Assembly: GCA_965226285.1 (NCBI GenBank)
Contig: CBDDCQ010000006.1
Coordinates: forward strand, 1,116,001-1,180,000
Direction of reading: 5' to 3'
DNA from: CBDDCQ01 sp965226285
GTDB taxonomy: Bacteria > Bacteroidota > Bacteroidia > Flavobacteriales > Ichthyobacteriaceae
Length of the DNA: 64,000 nt
The position numbers and the translations under genes are program-made. Shown piece by piece: positions 1 to 8,776 of the stretch. The notes beneath the pieces are model-generated. The model had not been told where the DNA came from and did not search any database. It was given only the letters and a program-made list of their open reading frames with translations. How positions within the stretch are numbered: position 1 is the stretch's first letter; the number at the start of each line of letters is the position of its first letter.

Positions 1-1
1 A

Positions 2-1687
2 GCCTTAGAATTATCTCACTTTGGTGCAAAAGTACTGTATCCTCCAACCATACGCCCCGTGTTAGAAAAACAAATTCCCATTGTTATTAAAAATATTTTT
101 TCTCCTACAGAAAAGGGTACCCTAATTACAGAGAAACCCATAACGGGAAACATACAAGTAAGAGGAATTAGCCATATTGAAAAGGTAGCACTGATGACTT
201 TAGAGGGTAACGGTATGGTAGGTATACCCGGTTTTTCTAAGAGGTGCTTTGAAGTGCTTGCACAACAAAAAATTAATATAATACTTATCACACAAGCCTC
301 ATCAGAGCATTCTATCTGTATTGGTATTGCAGAAAGAGAGGCACATTTGGCAAAATCTTGTGTAGAAGAAGTTTTTGCATACGAAATCTTACAGGGTAAA
401 ATTAATCCTCTAAAAATTGAAAAAAATCTCTCTATTATTGCATTAGTAGGAGATGGAATGAAAAACCATCAAGGCACCAGTGGAAAAATGTTTGAAGCAC
501 TAGGAAGAAACAATGTAAATATTCGAGCTATTGCTCAAGGGTCTTCTGAAAGGAATATCTCTGTAGTCATCAGTAGTCAAGATGTAAAAAAAGGGTTGAA
601 TTCCTTACATGCTGCTTTTTTTGAAAACCATATCAAAAAACTACATTTGTTTTTGATAGGTGTTGGTAATGTAGGAGGAAAATTCATTGCCCAAATCAAG
701 CAACAGGAAAAATATTTAGCACGAAATTTAAGGCTGAAAATAGTTGTTGTTGCCCTTGCTAATTCTAAGAAAATGCACTTTGATGTACAAGGCATTGCCT
801 TAGAAAATTGGAAAACCGCTCTACAAAAAAGCGATAATTTAAGTATAGATACTTTTTATAAGCGTGTAATATCATTAAACCTTCGCAACAGCATTTTTGT
901 GGATAATACCGCTAGTGATACTATTGCATTCACTTACCAAAAGTATCTAAAAAAAAGCATTTCAGTGGTTACCTGTAATAAAGTGGCTTGTACCTCTAAG
1001 CTCGAAAATTACAAAAATCTTAAATCTTTATCTAGTGCTTATAATGTAGCCTTTCTTTATGAGACTAATGTAGGTGCTGGATTACCAATTATTGGCACAT
1101 TGAACAACTTAATTAGTTCTGGAGATCGTATTCAAAAAATAGAGGCTGTACTTTCAGGAAGTTTAAATTTTATCTTCAACCACTTCAGCCGGCAAAATTC
1201 GTTTTACCAAGCAGTGAAAGAAGCTATGGATTTGGGTTATACAGAACCTGATCCAAGAATTGATTTGAGCGGTGTAGATGTCGCTAGAAAAATCCTTATC
1301 TTAGCTAGGGAAAGTGGACTGAATATTAACTTAGAAGATATTGAAAACAATGCTTTTTTACCTCAGAATAGCTTAGAACTTAAAAATGTTGAAGATTTTA
1401 TGAACGATCTAAAAACCAATACTAAGGATTTTGAGAAGTTGTTACCAAAAGACCCCAATATAGAGTTAAAGTATGTTGCTTCGTTGAGTGAAGGTAAGGC
1501 AAGCGTTGGGCTACAAACTGTAGATAGTAAACATCCTTTTTACGGGCTCTCAGGCAGTGATAACATTGTACTGTTCTACACGGATCGTTACCCTAAAAAT
1601 CCACTTATTGTAAAAGGAGCTGGAGCCGGAGCTGATGTTACCGCCTCTGGGCTTTTTGCGGATATTATACGTATTGGTAATTTTTAA
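2..1687 (+). CDS. thrA: Bifunctional aspartokinase / homoserine dehydrogenase, 5' end missing
   Basis: This enzyme catalyses the first and third steps from aspartate to threonine and methionine. The reading frame is open from base 2, so the gene begins upstream of the window; the GTG at 59 is only an internal valine. The first visible residues (ALELSHFGAKVLYPPTI) are the end of the aspartokinase domain. They are followed by paired ACT regulatory domains (about residues 20-190). A homoserine dehydrogenase NAD-binding segment (FLIGVGNVGGKF) comes next, then the catalytic domain (ETNVGAGLPIIGTL, YTEPDPRIDLSG), and the frame ends with GAGAGADVTASGLFAD. It is the first gene of thrA-thrB-thrC, and thrB starts 14 bases later. 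The ACT domains imply feedback control by threonine, as known for the family. Identification is firm. Confidence 0.97.
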   Translation, partial: ALELSHFGAKVLYPPTIRPVLEKQIPIVIKNIFSPTEKGTLITEKPITGNIQVRGISHIEKVALMTLEGNGMVGIPGFSKRCFEVLAQQKINIILITQASSEHSICIGIAEREAHLAKSCVEEVFAYEILQGKINPLKIEKNLSIIALVGDGMKNHQGTSGKMFEALGRNNVNIRAIAQGSSERNISVVISSQDVKKGLNSLHAAFFENHIKKLHLFLIGVGNVGGKFIAQIKQQEKYLARNLRLKIVVVALANSKKMHFDVQGIALENWKTALQKSDNLSIDTFYKRVISLNLRNSIFVDNTASDTIAFTYQKYLKKSISVVTCNKVACTSKLENYKNLKSLSSAYNVAFLYETNVGAGLPIIGTLNNLISSGDRIQKIEAVLSGSLNFIFNHFSRQNSFYQAVKEAMDLGYTEPDPRIDLSGVDVARKILILARESGLNINLEDIENNAFLPQNSLELKNVEDFMNDLKTNTKDFEKLLPKDPNIELKYVASLSEGKASVGLQTVDSKHPFYGLSGSDNIVLFYTDRYPKNPLIVKGAGAGADVTASGLFADIIRIGNF

Positions 1688-1701
1688 AATCTCTTAAAAA
1701 A

Positions 1702-2640
1702 ATGAAACAAAAGAGTGTCGAAGTTTTTTGTCCTGCTACAGTGGCAAATGTCTCTTGCGGTTTTGATGTGCTGGGGATGGCTCTGGAGAATGTAGGAGAT
1801 CGGATGGTTATCACTGAGAATGTTAGAAAAGGAATCAATATTACTAAAATTGTCGGTCAAGATATTCCATTAGAGGCTCATAGAAATGTGGCAGGTGTTG
1901 CAGCATTGGAAATGTTATCTGCATTGGATGTAACGATTGGTTTTAATATTGAAATCTATAAAAATATTAAATCTGGTAGTGGCATTGGAAGTAGTGCAGC
2001 CAGTAGTACAGGAGCCGTTTTTGGGATTAATTACCTATTGGGGAATCCCCTTTCTAGAAAGGAGTTGATCCCTTTTGCTATCAAAGGAGAGGAACTTGCC
2101 AGTGGAGTAGCACACGCCGACAATGTAGCCCCTGCTTTATTGGGAGGATTTACCTTAGTTAGGAGTTATACGCCATTGGATGTATTAAAGCTCCATACTC
2201 CTAAAGCACTTTTTGTAACGGTGATTCATCCTCAAATAGAAATAAAAACTGCAGACTCTCGTGATATTTTAAAAAATAGGATACCTTTAAAAGCAGCGAT
2301 TAAACAATGGGGAAACTTAGGAGGGCTCATCAGTGGATTATATACCGAAGACTATGATTTGATTGGACGTAGTCTAGAAGATGTTATTGTAGAACCCATC
2401 CGTTCTATTTTGATTCCATCCTTTGAAACAGTTAAGATAAAAAGTATAGAATCAGGAGCTTTGGGTTGTGGTATTTCAGGTTCTGGACCTTCTATCTTTG
2501 CCCTTAGCAAAGGAATAGAAACTGCTAAAAAAGTTGCCCAAGCCATGGATATTACTTATAAATATCTCGGAATTGACTACGATATCTATATCTCTCCAAT
2601 CAATTCAAAAGGAGTAAGGGTTATCAATTCAAATGAATAG
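1702..2640 (+). CDS. thrB: Homoserine kinase
   Basis: It phosphorylates homoserine to O-phosphohomoserine with ATP, in the cytoplasm. The 312-residue protein is a GHMP-family kinase. Its N-terminal motif PATVANVSCGFDVLG is followed by the ATP-binding glycine/serine loop SGSGIGSSAASS (residues 91-102), and a C-terminal GCGISGSGPSIFAL motif closes the GHMP fold. Length is normal for the family. The ATG start lies 14 bases after the thrA stop, so translation from the thrA message is likely. Its product is the substrate of ThrC, encoded next. Confidence 0.97.
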   Translation: MKQKSVEVFCPATVANVSCGFDVLGMALENVGDRMVITENVRKGINITKIVGQDIPLEAHRNVAGVAALEMLSALDVTIGFNIEIYKNIKSGSGIGSSAASSTGAVFGINYLLGNPLSRKELIPFAIKGEELASGVAHADNVAPALLGGFTLVRSYTPLDVLKLHTPKALFVTVIHPQIEIKTADSRDILKNRIPLKAAIKQWGNLGGLISGLYTEDYDLIGRSLEDVIVEPIRSILIPSFETVKIKSIESGALGCGISGSGPSIFALSKGIETAKKVAQAMDITYKYLGIDYDIYISPINSKGVRVINSNE

Positions 2641-2734
2641 GATAAGTTAATCATGTGTATAAACTATATAGAAAAAATATATATTCGTTTGCTCAAATAA
2701 ATCGATTTACAAATGCCCTTTTTTAAACAAAAAT

Positions 2735-4021
2735 ATGAAATTTTATAGTTCAAATGATAAAAACCACATAGTCGGATTGCAAGAAGCATTGATGAATGGT
2801 CTCGCGCCAGATGGTGGACTATATATGCCCGCTCACATACCCAATCTTTTAAAAAACTTTTTTAAAAAAGAATCTTTTCACAATATCGCATTCGAAGTAA
2901 GTAAACATTTTTTTGCACCTGAAATACCTGAGAATACTTTAAAAAATATTGTGCAAGAAGCATTTGACTTTGATATTCCCATTATAGAATTAGATAAACA
3001 AATCTATGTACTCGAATTGTTTCACGGTCCTACTTGTGCTTTTAAAGATTTTGCTGCAAGATTTATGGCTCGTTTATTTGGTTTTTTTGCTGAGACATTT
3101 CAAAAAGAAATTACCATCTTAGTGGCTACATCAGGAGATACTGGAAGTGCAATAGCACATGGTTTTTTAAGGGTTTCTGGCGTAAAAGTAATTATCCTAT
3201 ACCCTAGTAAAAAAGTAAGTCTTTTGCAAGAAAAGCAACTTACTGGAATGGGACAAAATATTACAGCTTTAGAAGTTAAAGGCAACTTTGATGATTGTCA
3301 AAAATTAGTTAGACAAGCCTTTCTTGACAAAGATTTACGAGAAAAAATAGAGTTAGCATCTGCAAATTCCATTAATATAGCAAGGTTACTTCCTCAGTGC
3401 TTTTACTATATATACACTTGCTCTCAGCTCTATGATAGCCCATATCCTATTGCTATATCTGTACCCAGTGGTAATTTTGGTAATCTTACGGCAGGGATTA
3501 TCGCTAAAAAAATGGGAGCACCTATATCTAAATTCATTGCTTCTACTAACGATAATAATATAGTACCTCATTACCTAAACACAGGAGAATATTGCCCTAA
3601 ACCCTCTGTTTCTACCATTTCAAATGCAATGGATGTAGGTAATCCAAGTAATTTTTCACGAATCCTCAAATTGTATAATCATGATGTGATAAAAATGAAA
3701 AATGATATATACGGGGTAAGTTTCTCAGATGCTGTTACAAAAAAAGCAATAGAAACTGTTTTTAAAAAGCATAATTATATTTTAGACCCTCATGGTGCAG
3801 TTGCTTATCTTGGATTACAAGATTTCTCGACTAAATTTAAGGAATATACGGGTGTATTTTTAGAATCTGCAAGCCCGGCAAAATTCTTTGAAGAAGTGCA
3901 GAACAATATAAATAGAGCTGTTCCTATGCCTCATAGACTAAAGGATTATCTGGGGCGAGAAAAACAAGCTATATTAGTAAATAATAATTTTAATGAGTTG
4001 AAAAATATCTTACTATCATAG
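2735..4021 (+). CDS. thrC: Threonine synthase
   Basis: This PLP enzyme converts O-phosphohomoserine to threonine and phosphate. The 428-residue protein shows the PLP lysine in HGPTCAFKDFAARF (Lys104), the phosphate-binding loop ATSGDTGSAIAHGF, and SVPSGNFGNLTAG. The N-terminal MKFYSSNDKN and GLAPDGGLYMP segments are typical of bacterial threonine synthase. A 94-base gap separates it from thrB, so it may be co-transcribed or have its own promoter; I see no strong terminator in that gap. It completes the thrABC pathway block. Confidence 0.97.
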   Translation: MKFYSSNDKNHIVGLQEALMNGLAPDGGLYMPAHIPNLLKNFFKKESFHNIAFEVSKHFFAPEIPENTLKNIVQEAFDFDIPIIELDKQIYVLELFHGPTCAFKDFAARFMARLFGFFAETFQKEITILVATSGDTGSAIAHGFLRVSGVKVIILYPSKKVSLLQEKQLTGMGQNITALEVKGNFDDCQKLVRQAFLDKDLREKIELASANSINIARLLPQCFYYIYTCSQLYDSPYPIAISVPSGNFGNLTAGIIAKKMGAPISKFIASTNDNNIVPHYLNTGEYCPKPSVSTISNAMDVGNPSNFSRILKLYNHDVIKMKNDIYGVSFSDAVTKKAIETVFKKHNYILDPHGAVAYLGLQDFSTKFKEYTGVFLESASPAKFFEEVQNNINRAVPMPHRLKDYLGREKQAILVNNNFNELKNILLS

Positions 4022-4476
4022 TATTTAACTCGAGTTTGATATAAAAAGTTGTTAATTTAGATAGCTGTTAACTTAGGCAACATTGTAAACACTAAACCAG
4101 TTGTCAAAGGTGTAAAAAAAATTAAATCTACTGCTATCACTTTTTATCGAGTTTTAACTAAGTGTTCAAGTAGTAATTTTAGGTTTGGGAATTAAAAGTA
4201 TTGATATCAAATAAAGATGCCCGTATGAAAACAATTTCTCTCTATACATGTTTTGAGACTCAAAAAAAATTATTTTCTTGCTTTAACTGAAAATAATAGG
4301 GGCTATTTTCTAAAATCTAAAATTCATGTGAAAATGCTCATCAACAATATTAAATCTATAAAATGGAACGGTTAATAATTGTGCTAATGAGGGCGTTTTG
4401 TTACTTTTATAGCAAGGCTATTTAATGGGATACAGGAATAAAAAAAATATAATTTTTAGCACAAATTAAAAAAACC
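4022..4476. other. Intergenic region between thrC and the type I locus
   Basis: This is 455 bases of AT-rich sequence with no convincing gene. At 4,084-4,102 it holds a 19-base string (TGTAAACACTAAACCAGTT) that recurs inverted at 52,701-52,719. The hsdM promoter should lie near its right end, but I could not place a clear box. It marks the border between the conserved threonine operon and the accessory defence island. Confidence 0.6.
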
Positions 4477-7473
4477 ATGTTAGATACTCAAACCAAAAAC
4501 CTTATCAATTCAGCAAGAGATATTTTAGTGGGGAAAATACCAGACCCAAAAGGACAAATAGAGCAAATTACCAATGCTTTGATTTATAAGTTTATGGACG
4601 ACCAAGACAGAGAAAGCCAAAAGCTTGGAGGTAAGGCAAGTTTTTTTACAGAAAGGATAGAAAAATATGCTTGGCATAAACTTTTTGACAGTAAATTACA
4701 AAATAGGGACAGAGCAATGCTTTATACGGAAGGTATTGAAATCTTAAAAACAAGCAAGCATTTGCCTCCGCTTTTTCAAGCCATTTTTAAAGATGCTTAT
4801 TTACCTTTTAGGGCTGATGATACGATTGCTTTGTTTTTAAATGAAATCAATAAATTTAATTATGACAATAGCGAAACGCTCGGCAATGCTTTTGAATATT
4901 TGCTTTCTATTATGGGTGCTCAAGGAGATGCAGGGCAATTTAGAACACCACGACACATTATAAAATTTATCGTTGATGTTGTGCAGCCAAAAAAGGACGA
5001 AATTATCTTTGACCCTGCTTGTGGCACTGCTGGTTTTTTGATAGAAGCCTATAAATATATCAAAAACAATGAAGAATTATCCAGTAAAGACAAGCAAAAT
5101 TTAGGGACAAACATTATAGGGATAGATATTGATCCTACTATGGCAAAACTCTCAAGGGTAAATCTCTATTTACATGGTTTTAAAACCCCTAAAATTACAG
5201 AAAACGATACGCTCACCAATGAGAGCCTTTGGCAAGCTAAAAAATATAATTGCATACTTGCCAATCCGCCTTTTATGACTCCCAAAGGCGGCATACAACC
5301 CCATGAAAAATTTACAGTTCAGGCGAAACGCTCCGAAGTACTTTTTGTGGGGTTTATTGCGGAACATTTAAGGTTGGAGGGCAGGGCAGGGATTATTGTT
5401 CCAGAGGGCATTATTTTTCAAGCAGCTAATGCCTATAAAAATTTAAGAAAACATTTAGTAGAAGACTGGGGGCTGTATGCGGTGGTCAGTTTACCAAATG
5501 GTGTTTTTCAACCCTATAGTGGCGTAAAAACCAGTATTTTGTTTTTGGATAGAAGATTAAAAACAGCCGATATTTTATTTTTGAAGGTAGAAAATGACGG
5601 TTTTGATTTAGGAGCACAGAGGCGACCCATAGATAAAAATGATTTGCCCGATGCATTAAATATTTTACGGGAATATCAAAACACCCCGTCTCTACGAGAC
5701 ACCCCTCTAAAAGAGGAAATAAACACCCCGTCATCGTTTCACGATGCAACCCCTCTAAAAGAGGGGAATAATTCCCCTTCTGTGAAGGGGTGGCAGGCAA
5801 AGCCTGACGGGGTAGTTAAATGGAACGAATTACCTTTTAATCCAAAATTAAAACATAGAGCAAGAGAACTAAGAAAAGCTGGTAATTTATCAGAGGTTCT
5901 ATTCTGGCAAAAAGTAAAAAATAAGCAACTTTTAGGATTAGATTTTGATAGGCAAAAAATTATTGGGAATTATATTGTAGATTTTTATTGTAAAAATTTA
6001 GGAGTTGTCGTTGAAGTTGACGGCAGTAGCCATGATAATAAGCAAGAATACGATAAAATAAGAGATGAGTATTTGGAAAGTTTAGGGCTAAAAGTTATAC
6101 ATATTACAGATGTTGAGGTAAAGAAAAATATGAATGGGGTATTAGATTATTTACAAAAAGTATTAAACACCTCGCTTGCTAACGCAAGCACCCCTCTAAA
6201 AGAGGGGGAACACACCCCGTCCTTTCAGGACACCCCTCTAAAAGAGGAAATAAACACCCCGTCATCGTTTCACGATGCCACCCCTCTAAAAGAGGGGAAT
6301 TATTCCCCTTCTATGAAGGGGTGGCAGGCAAAACCTGACGGAGTAGTCCGCATACCCAAAAACCAAATAGCCCAAACGGGCGAATATAACCTTACAGGTG
6401 ATAGATACATAGAAACCCAAGATTATAAAAATGCTAAATGGGATTTTATAAAAATTGGTGATTTATTTCAATCTGGTAGAGGAAGGGTAATAAGTAAAAA
6501 ATATATACAAGAAAATATTGGTAAATATCCTGTTTATTCATCACAAACTACTAATAATGGAATATTGGGACTTATTGATACTTATGATTTTGAAGGAGAG
6601 TATTTAACATGGACAACTGATGGAGCAAATGCAGGAAAAGTATTTTATAGAAGTGAAAAATTCAATTGCACAAATGTTTGCGGAACATTGAAATTAAAAA
6701 AAGAATTTGGAAAATTAGTTAATTTAAAATATGTTGCACCTATTTTGGATAAAATCACTTACAAATATGTTGTAAAAGTTGGAAATCCAAAATTGATGAA
6801 TAAAGAAATGGGGAGAATAAAAATCCCCCTACCCCCTTTGGAAGTGCAGGAGCAGATAGTAGCAGAAATAGATCAATGGCAAAAAGTAATAGATGGAGCA
6901 AAGCAAGTCATAGCAAACTATAAACCAAGTTTCCGCATAGATCCAGAGTGGGAGATGGTAGAACTGGGGGAGGTTTGTGAGAAAATTTTTGCTGGTGGTG
7001 ATGTTCCAAAAGCAGATTATTCAAAACAAAAAACAGAGGATTATAAAATTCCAATATTTTCAAATGGTATTGAAGAAAAAAGTTTGTATGGATATACAAA
7101 CATTTCTAAAGTAAATAAACCTTCAGTTACTCTTTCTGCAAGAGGAACAATAGGTTACCCAGTTATAAGAAATGTTTCTTTCTATCCAGTAATCAGGCTA
7201 ATAGTATTAACACCTAAAGAAAATTTATTATCCAATAATTTTTTAGGATACATACTAAAAATTACAAGCATTGAAAATACTGGAAATTCTATACCTCAAT
7301 TAACGGTTCCAATGGTCAAAAAAATAAAAATCCCCCTCCCACCATTAGAAATACAAAAGCAAATTGTAGCGGAAATAGAAGCAGAGCAGAAAATAGTAAA
7401 TGCCAACAAAAACCTAATAGAAAAAATGGAGCAGAAAATAGAGCGGAAGATTGGGGAGGTTTGGAATGGTTAA
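4477..7473 (+). CDS. hsdM: Type I restriction-modification HsdM-HsdS fusion with an internal DUF559 nuclease domain
   Basis: A single 998-residue protein joins the methylase and specificity subunits of a type I system. Residues 1 to about 415 are HsdM: an N-terminal helical domain, the S-adenosylmethionine motif DPACGTAGF (179-187) and the N6-adenine catalytic motif NPPF (263-266). Residues about 449-568 form a DUF559 (Vsr/endonuclease-like) domain: LKHRARELRKAGNLSEVLFW, then GNYIVDFYC and VVVEVDGSSHD. It is flanked by low-complexity repeats rich in TPLKEG and KGWQAKPDGVV. Residues about 646-998 are HsdS, with two target-recognition domains each followed by a conserved helix (IPLPPLEVQEQIVAEI and IPLPPLEIQKQIVAEI). 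HsdM-HsdS fusion is known in Bacteroidetes; the nuclease domain in the linker is unusual. The partner HsdR is at 9,695. Confidence 0.92.
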   Translation: MLDTQTKNLINSARDILVGKIPDPKGQIEQITNALIYKFMDDQDRESQKLGGKASFFTERIEKYAWHKLFDSKLQNRDRAMLYTEGIEILKTSKHLPPLFQAIFKDAYLPFRADDTIALFLNEINKFNYDNSETLGNAFEYLLSIMGAQGDAGQFRTPRHIIKFIVDVVQPKKDEIIFDPACGTAGFLIEAYKYIKNNEELSSKDKQNLGTNIIGIDIDPTMAKLSRVNLYLHGFKTPKITENDTLTNESLWQAKKYNCILANPPFMTPKGGIQPHEKFTVQAKRSEVLFVGFIAEHLRLEGRAGIIVPEGIIFQAANAYKNLRKHLVEDWGLYAVVSLPNGVFQPYSGVKTSILFLDRRLKTADILFLKVENDGFDLGAQRRPIDKNDLPDALNILREYQNTPSLRDTPLKEEINTPSSFHDATPLKEGNNSPSVKGWQAKPDGVVKWNELPFNPKLKHRARELRKAGNLSEVLFWQKVKNKQLLGLDFDRQKIIGNYIVDFYCKNLGVVVEVDGSSHDNKQEYDKIRDEYLESLGLKVIHITDVEVKKNMNGVLDYLQKVLNTSLANASTPLKEGEHTPSFQDTPLKEEINTPSSFHDATPLKEGNYSPSMKGWQAKPDGVVRIPKNQIAQTGEYNLTGDRYIETQDYKNAKWDFIKIGDLFQSGRGRVISKKYIQENIGKYPVYSSQTTNNGILGLIDTYDFEGEYLTWTTDGANAGKVFYRSEKFNCTNVCGTLKLKKEFGKLVNLKYVAPILDKITYKYVVKVGNPKLMNKEMGRIKIPLPPLEVQEQIVAEIDQWQKVIDGAKQVIANYKPSFRIDPEWEMVELGEVCEKIFAGGDVPKADYSKQKTEDYKIPIFSNGIEEKSLYGYTNISKVNKPSVTLSARGTIGYPVIRNVSFYPVIRLIVLTPKENLLSNNFLGYILKITSIENTGNSIPQLTVPMVKKIKIPLPPLEIQKQIVAEIEAEQKIVNANKNLIEKMEQKIERKIGEVWNG
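5681..5816 (+). repeat. Left 136-bp direct repeat flanking the DUF559 cassette
   Basis: It is composed of short palindromic blocks (CCCCTCTAAAAGAGGGG, and CCCCTTCTGTGAAGGGG nearby) and ends in GGCAGGCAAAGCCTGACGG. A near-identical copy of the same length lies at 6,212-6,347. The offset between the copies is 531 bases, a multiple of three, so the reading frame is kept. Confidence 0.9.
6212..6347 (+). repeat. Right 136-bp direct repeat flanking the DUF559 cassette
   Basis: It is nearly identical to 5,681-5,816, differing at a handful of bases. A third, partial block of the same family (CGCTTGCTAACGCAAGC then CCCCTCTAAAAGAGG) sits just before it at about 6,168-6,211. All of it is translated as part of the HsdM-HsdS linker. 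Confidence 0.9.
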
Positions 7474-7489
7474 TGGGTGGTAGGGACAA

Positions 7490-7517
7490 GTAGGGACAAG
7501 TCGCGACTTGTCCCTAC
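7490..7517. repeat. REP palindrome upstream of the RAYT gene
   Basis: This is a perfect 28-nt palindrome. The left half is GTAGGGACAAGTCG and the right half is its reverse complement. It is preceded by an extra partial repeat TAGGGACAAG (7,481-7,490). It lies between the hsdM-hsdS stop and the REP-associated transposase start, and the same palindrome recurs inside that gene. Confidence 0.9.
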
Positions 7518-7580
7518 GTTTAATTATGGGTAAATTTGTGAAAACAAAAAATAATTAAATTACGAGGCAAAAAACATAAA

Positions 7581-8090
7581 ATGAAAAACCGAAAACCAAA
7601 CAGATTAAAAAATTATGATTATTCTCAAAATGGAGTGTATTTTGTTACGGTTTGTGTGCAGGATAAATTGTGTTTTTTTGGTGATGTTGTGGAAGAAAAA
7701 ATGGTTTTGAGTGATGTGGGGGAAATTGTTAAAAATAAATGGTTATGGTTGGCAAATCAATATGATTATGTTTTTTTAGATGAATTTGTGGTAATGCCGA
7801 ATCATTTTCATGGGATTTTATCAATATGTGATGATGGTAGGGACAAGTCGCGACTTGTCCCTACGGTTAATACGGGTAAATTTGTGAAAACAAAACCATT
7901 ATCACAATTAATAGGAGCGTTTAAAACCACCTCTTCAAAAATGATCCACAAAATAGGATTAGAAAAATTCAAATGGCAACGTTCATTTTACGACCATATT
8001 ATCCGTAATGAAAAAGCCTTACAAAATATTAGAAATTATATTTTTAAAAATCCTTTGAAATGGAAAGAAGATGAATACAATAAAAATTAA
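7581..8090 (+). CDS. REP-associated tyrosine transposase (RAYT, Y1/IS200-like)
   Basis: RAYTs are single-domain Y1 HUH nucleases that act on REP palindromes and are usually kept as single chromosomal copies. The 169-residue protein has the family N-terminus (KPNRLKNYDYSQNGVYFVTV). It has the HUH metal-binding motif in VVMPNHFHGIL (about residues 72-82). The region after WQRSFYDHIIRNE holds the candidate nucleophile tyrosine (IRNYIFKNPLKW). A 28-nt palindrome identical to the one just upstream is embedded in the coding sequence (7,837-7,864) and is translated as roughly GRDKSRLVPT. Location between hsdM-hsdS and the toxin module suggests it arrived with, or within, the defence island. Confidence 0.88.
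   Translation: MKNRKPNRLKNYDYSQNGVYFVTVCVQDKLCFFGDVVEEKMVLSDVGEIVKNKWLWLANQYDYVFLDEFVVMPNHFHGILSICDDGRDKSRLVPTVNTGKFVKTKPLSQLIGAFKTTSSKMIHKIGLEKFKWQRSFYDHIIRNEKALQNIRNYIFKNPLKWKEDEYNKN
7837..7864. repeat. REP palindrome inside the RAYT coding sequence
   Basis: The same perfect 28-nt palindrome occurs here as at 7,490-7,517. Homology continues about 30 bases beyond it: GGGTAAATTTGTGAAAACAA follows both copies. A segment of roughly 60 bases was therefore copied, not just the hairpin. Confidence 0.9.
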
Positions 8091-8110
8091 AAAAATGAAA
8101 GGTAAAAATT

Positions 8111-8524
8111 TTATTCTTTTATCTCATCTAATTTACCATTAAAAAATTGAGGTGGAATGGTTAATGATCCTATAATATTACCTAAATTACCTGTTAAGGT
8201 ACTGATAAAAGATCGCACATAAGGAAACATAATAGGAGCGGCGTTTATATGTAAAAAAGAATCTCTTGTTTTTTTGTCTAAATTCCCTTCCATCTGAAAA
8301 TGACCAATACCCAATAGTTTTAAAACAAAACAATCTTTACAAGATAATTCAACTTCCATTAAAACTTGAAAATTGTTTTTATTTTTTTTGTCAATAGCCA
8401 ATTTGGGTTCTATATTAATATCAATGGTATTTTCTTTTGCTTTGTAAAAATCAGTTGCTTTAAAAATAACTTCAGCAAAATCTACACCATTAAATGTTAA
8501 TTTAGGTTGATTGGTAATTTCCAT
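8111..8524 (-). CDS. SecB-like chaperone of a toxin-antitoxin-chaperone module
   Basis: The 137-residue protein resembles the SecB-like chaperones found with toxin-antitoxin systems. It has a beta-rich N-terminal part followed by AAPIMFPYVRSFISTLTG and LTIPPQFFNGKL, which matches the SecB pattern of NAP-x-FPY...L.PPxNF near the C-terminus. In known toxin-antitoxin-chaperone systems this protein binds the antitoxin's C-terminal tail and stabilises it. Its start codon overlaps the stop of the preceding small gene by one base (TAATG), indicating translational coupling. It is the last gene of a three-gene leftward operon. Classification as SecB-like is fairly firm; its role as antitoxin chaperone is inferred from context. 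Confidence 0.8.
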   Translation of the reverse strand: MEITNQPKLTFNGVDFAEVIFKATDFYKAKENTIDINIEPKLAIDKKNKNNFQVLMEVELSCKDCFVLKLLGIGHFQMEGNLDKKTRDSFLHINAAPIMFPYVRSFISTLTGNLGNIIGSLTIPPQFFNGKLDEIKE

Positions 8525-8766
8525 TAGGCTGCAAGTATATAGTTTTCTTTACTTGTATTCTTATTTTGAGATTCAGAAAATTTATTTTTGTTAAATGTAA
8601 TTTCGCATTTTTGATTGATATTCGGCATAGAAGAAAAAGATTTTTCACCCAAAATATTATATAATTTTTTATACTCTCTTTCTATAAGCCATTGTTCCCA
8701 ACTTTCTTTGGTTAGGTTTTCCAAAAAATAATCTAACCTTTTTTCTATTTCTTCAAAATTTATCAT
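8524..8766 (-). CDS. Small protein, candidate antitoxin
   Basis: I do not recognise this 80-residue protein by sequence. I start it at the ATG at 8,766 (MINFEEIEKRLDYF) rather than the upstream TTG at 8,775. It is acidic and helical at the N-terminus and ends in a polar, probably disordered tail (NKFSESQNKNTSKENYILAA). In known toxin-antitoxin-chaperone systems the antitoxin carries such a C-terminal chaperone-addiction tail. It sits directly between a toxin-like gene and a SecB-like gene and overlaps the latter. The antitoxin role is inferred from size, position and tail only. Confidence 0.65.
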   Translation of the reverse strand: MINFEEIEKRLDYFLENLTKESWEQWLIEREYKKLYNILGEKSFSSMPNINQKCEITFNKNKFSESQNKNTSKENYILAA

Positions 8767-8776
8767 AATATACAAT

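Noticed and set aside
5681..6347. A CRISPR array, suggested by repeated short palindromic blocks
   Set aside because: The blocks are translated in frame, spacing is irregular, and there are only two long copies around a nuclease domain with no cas genes.
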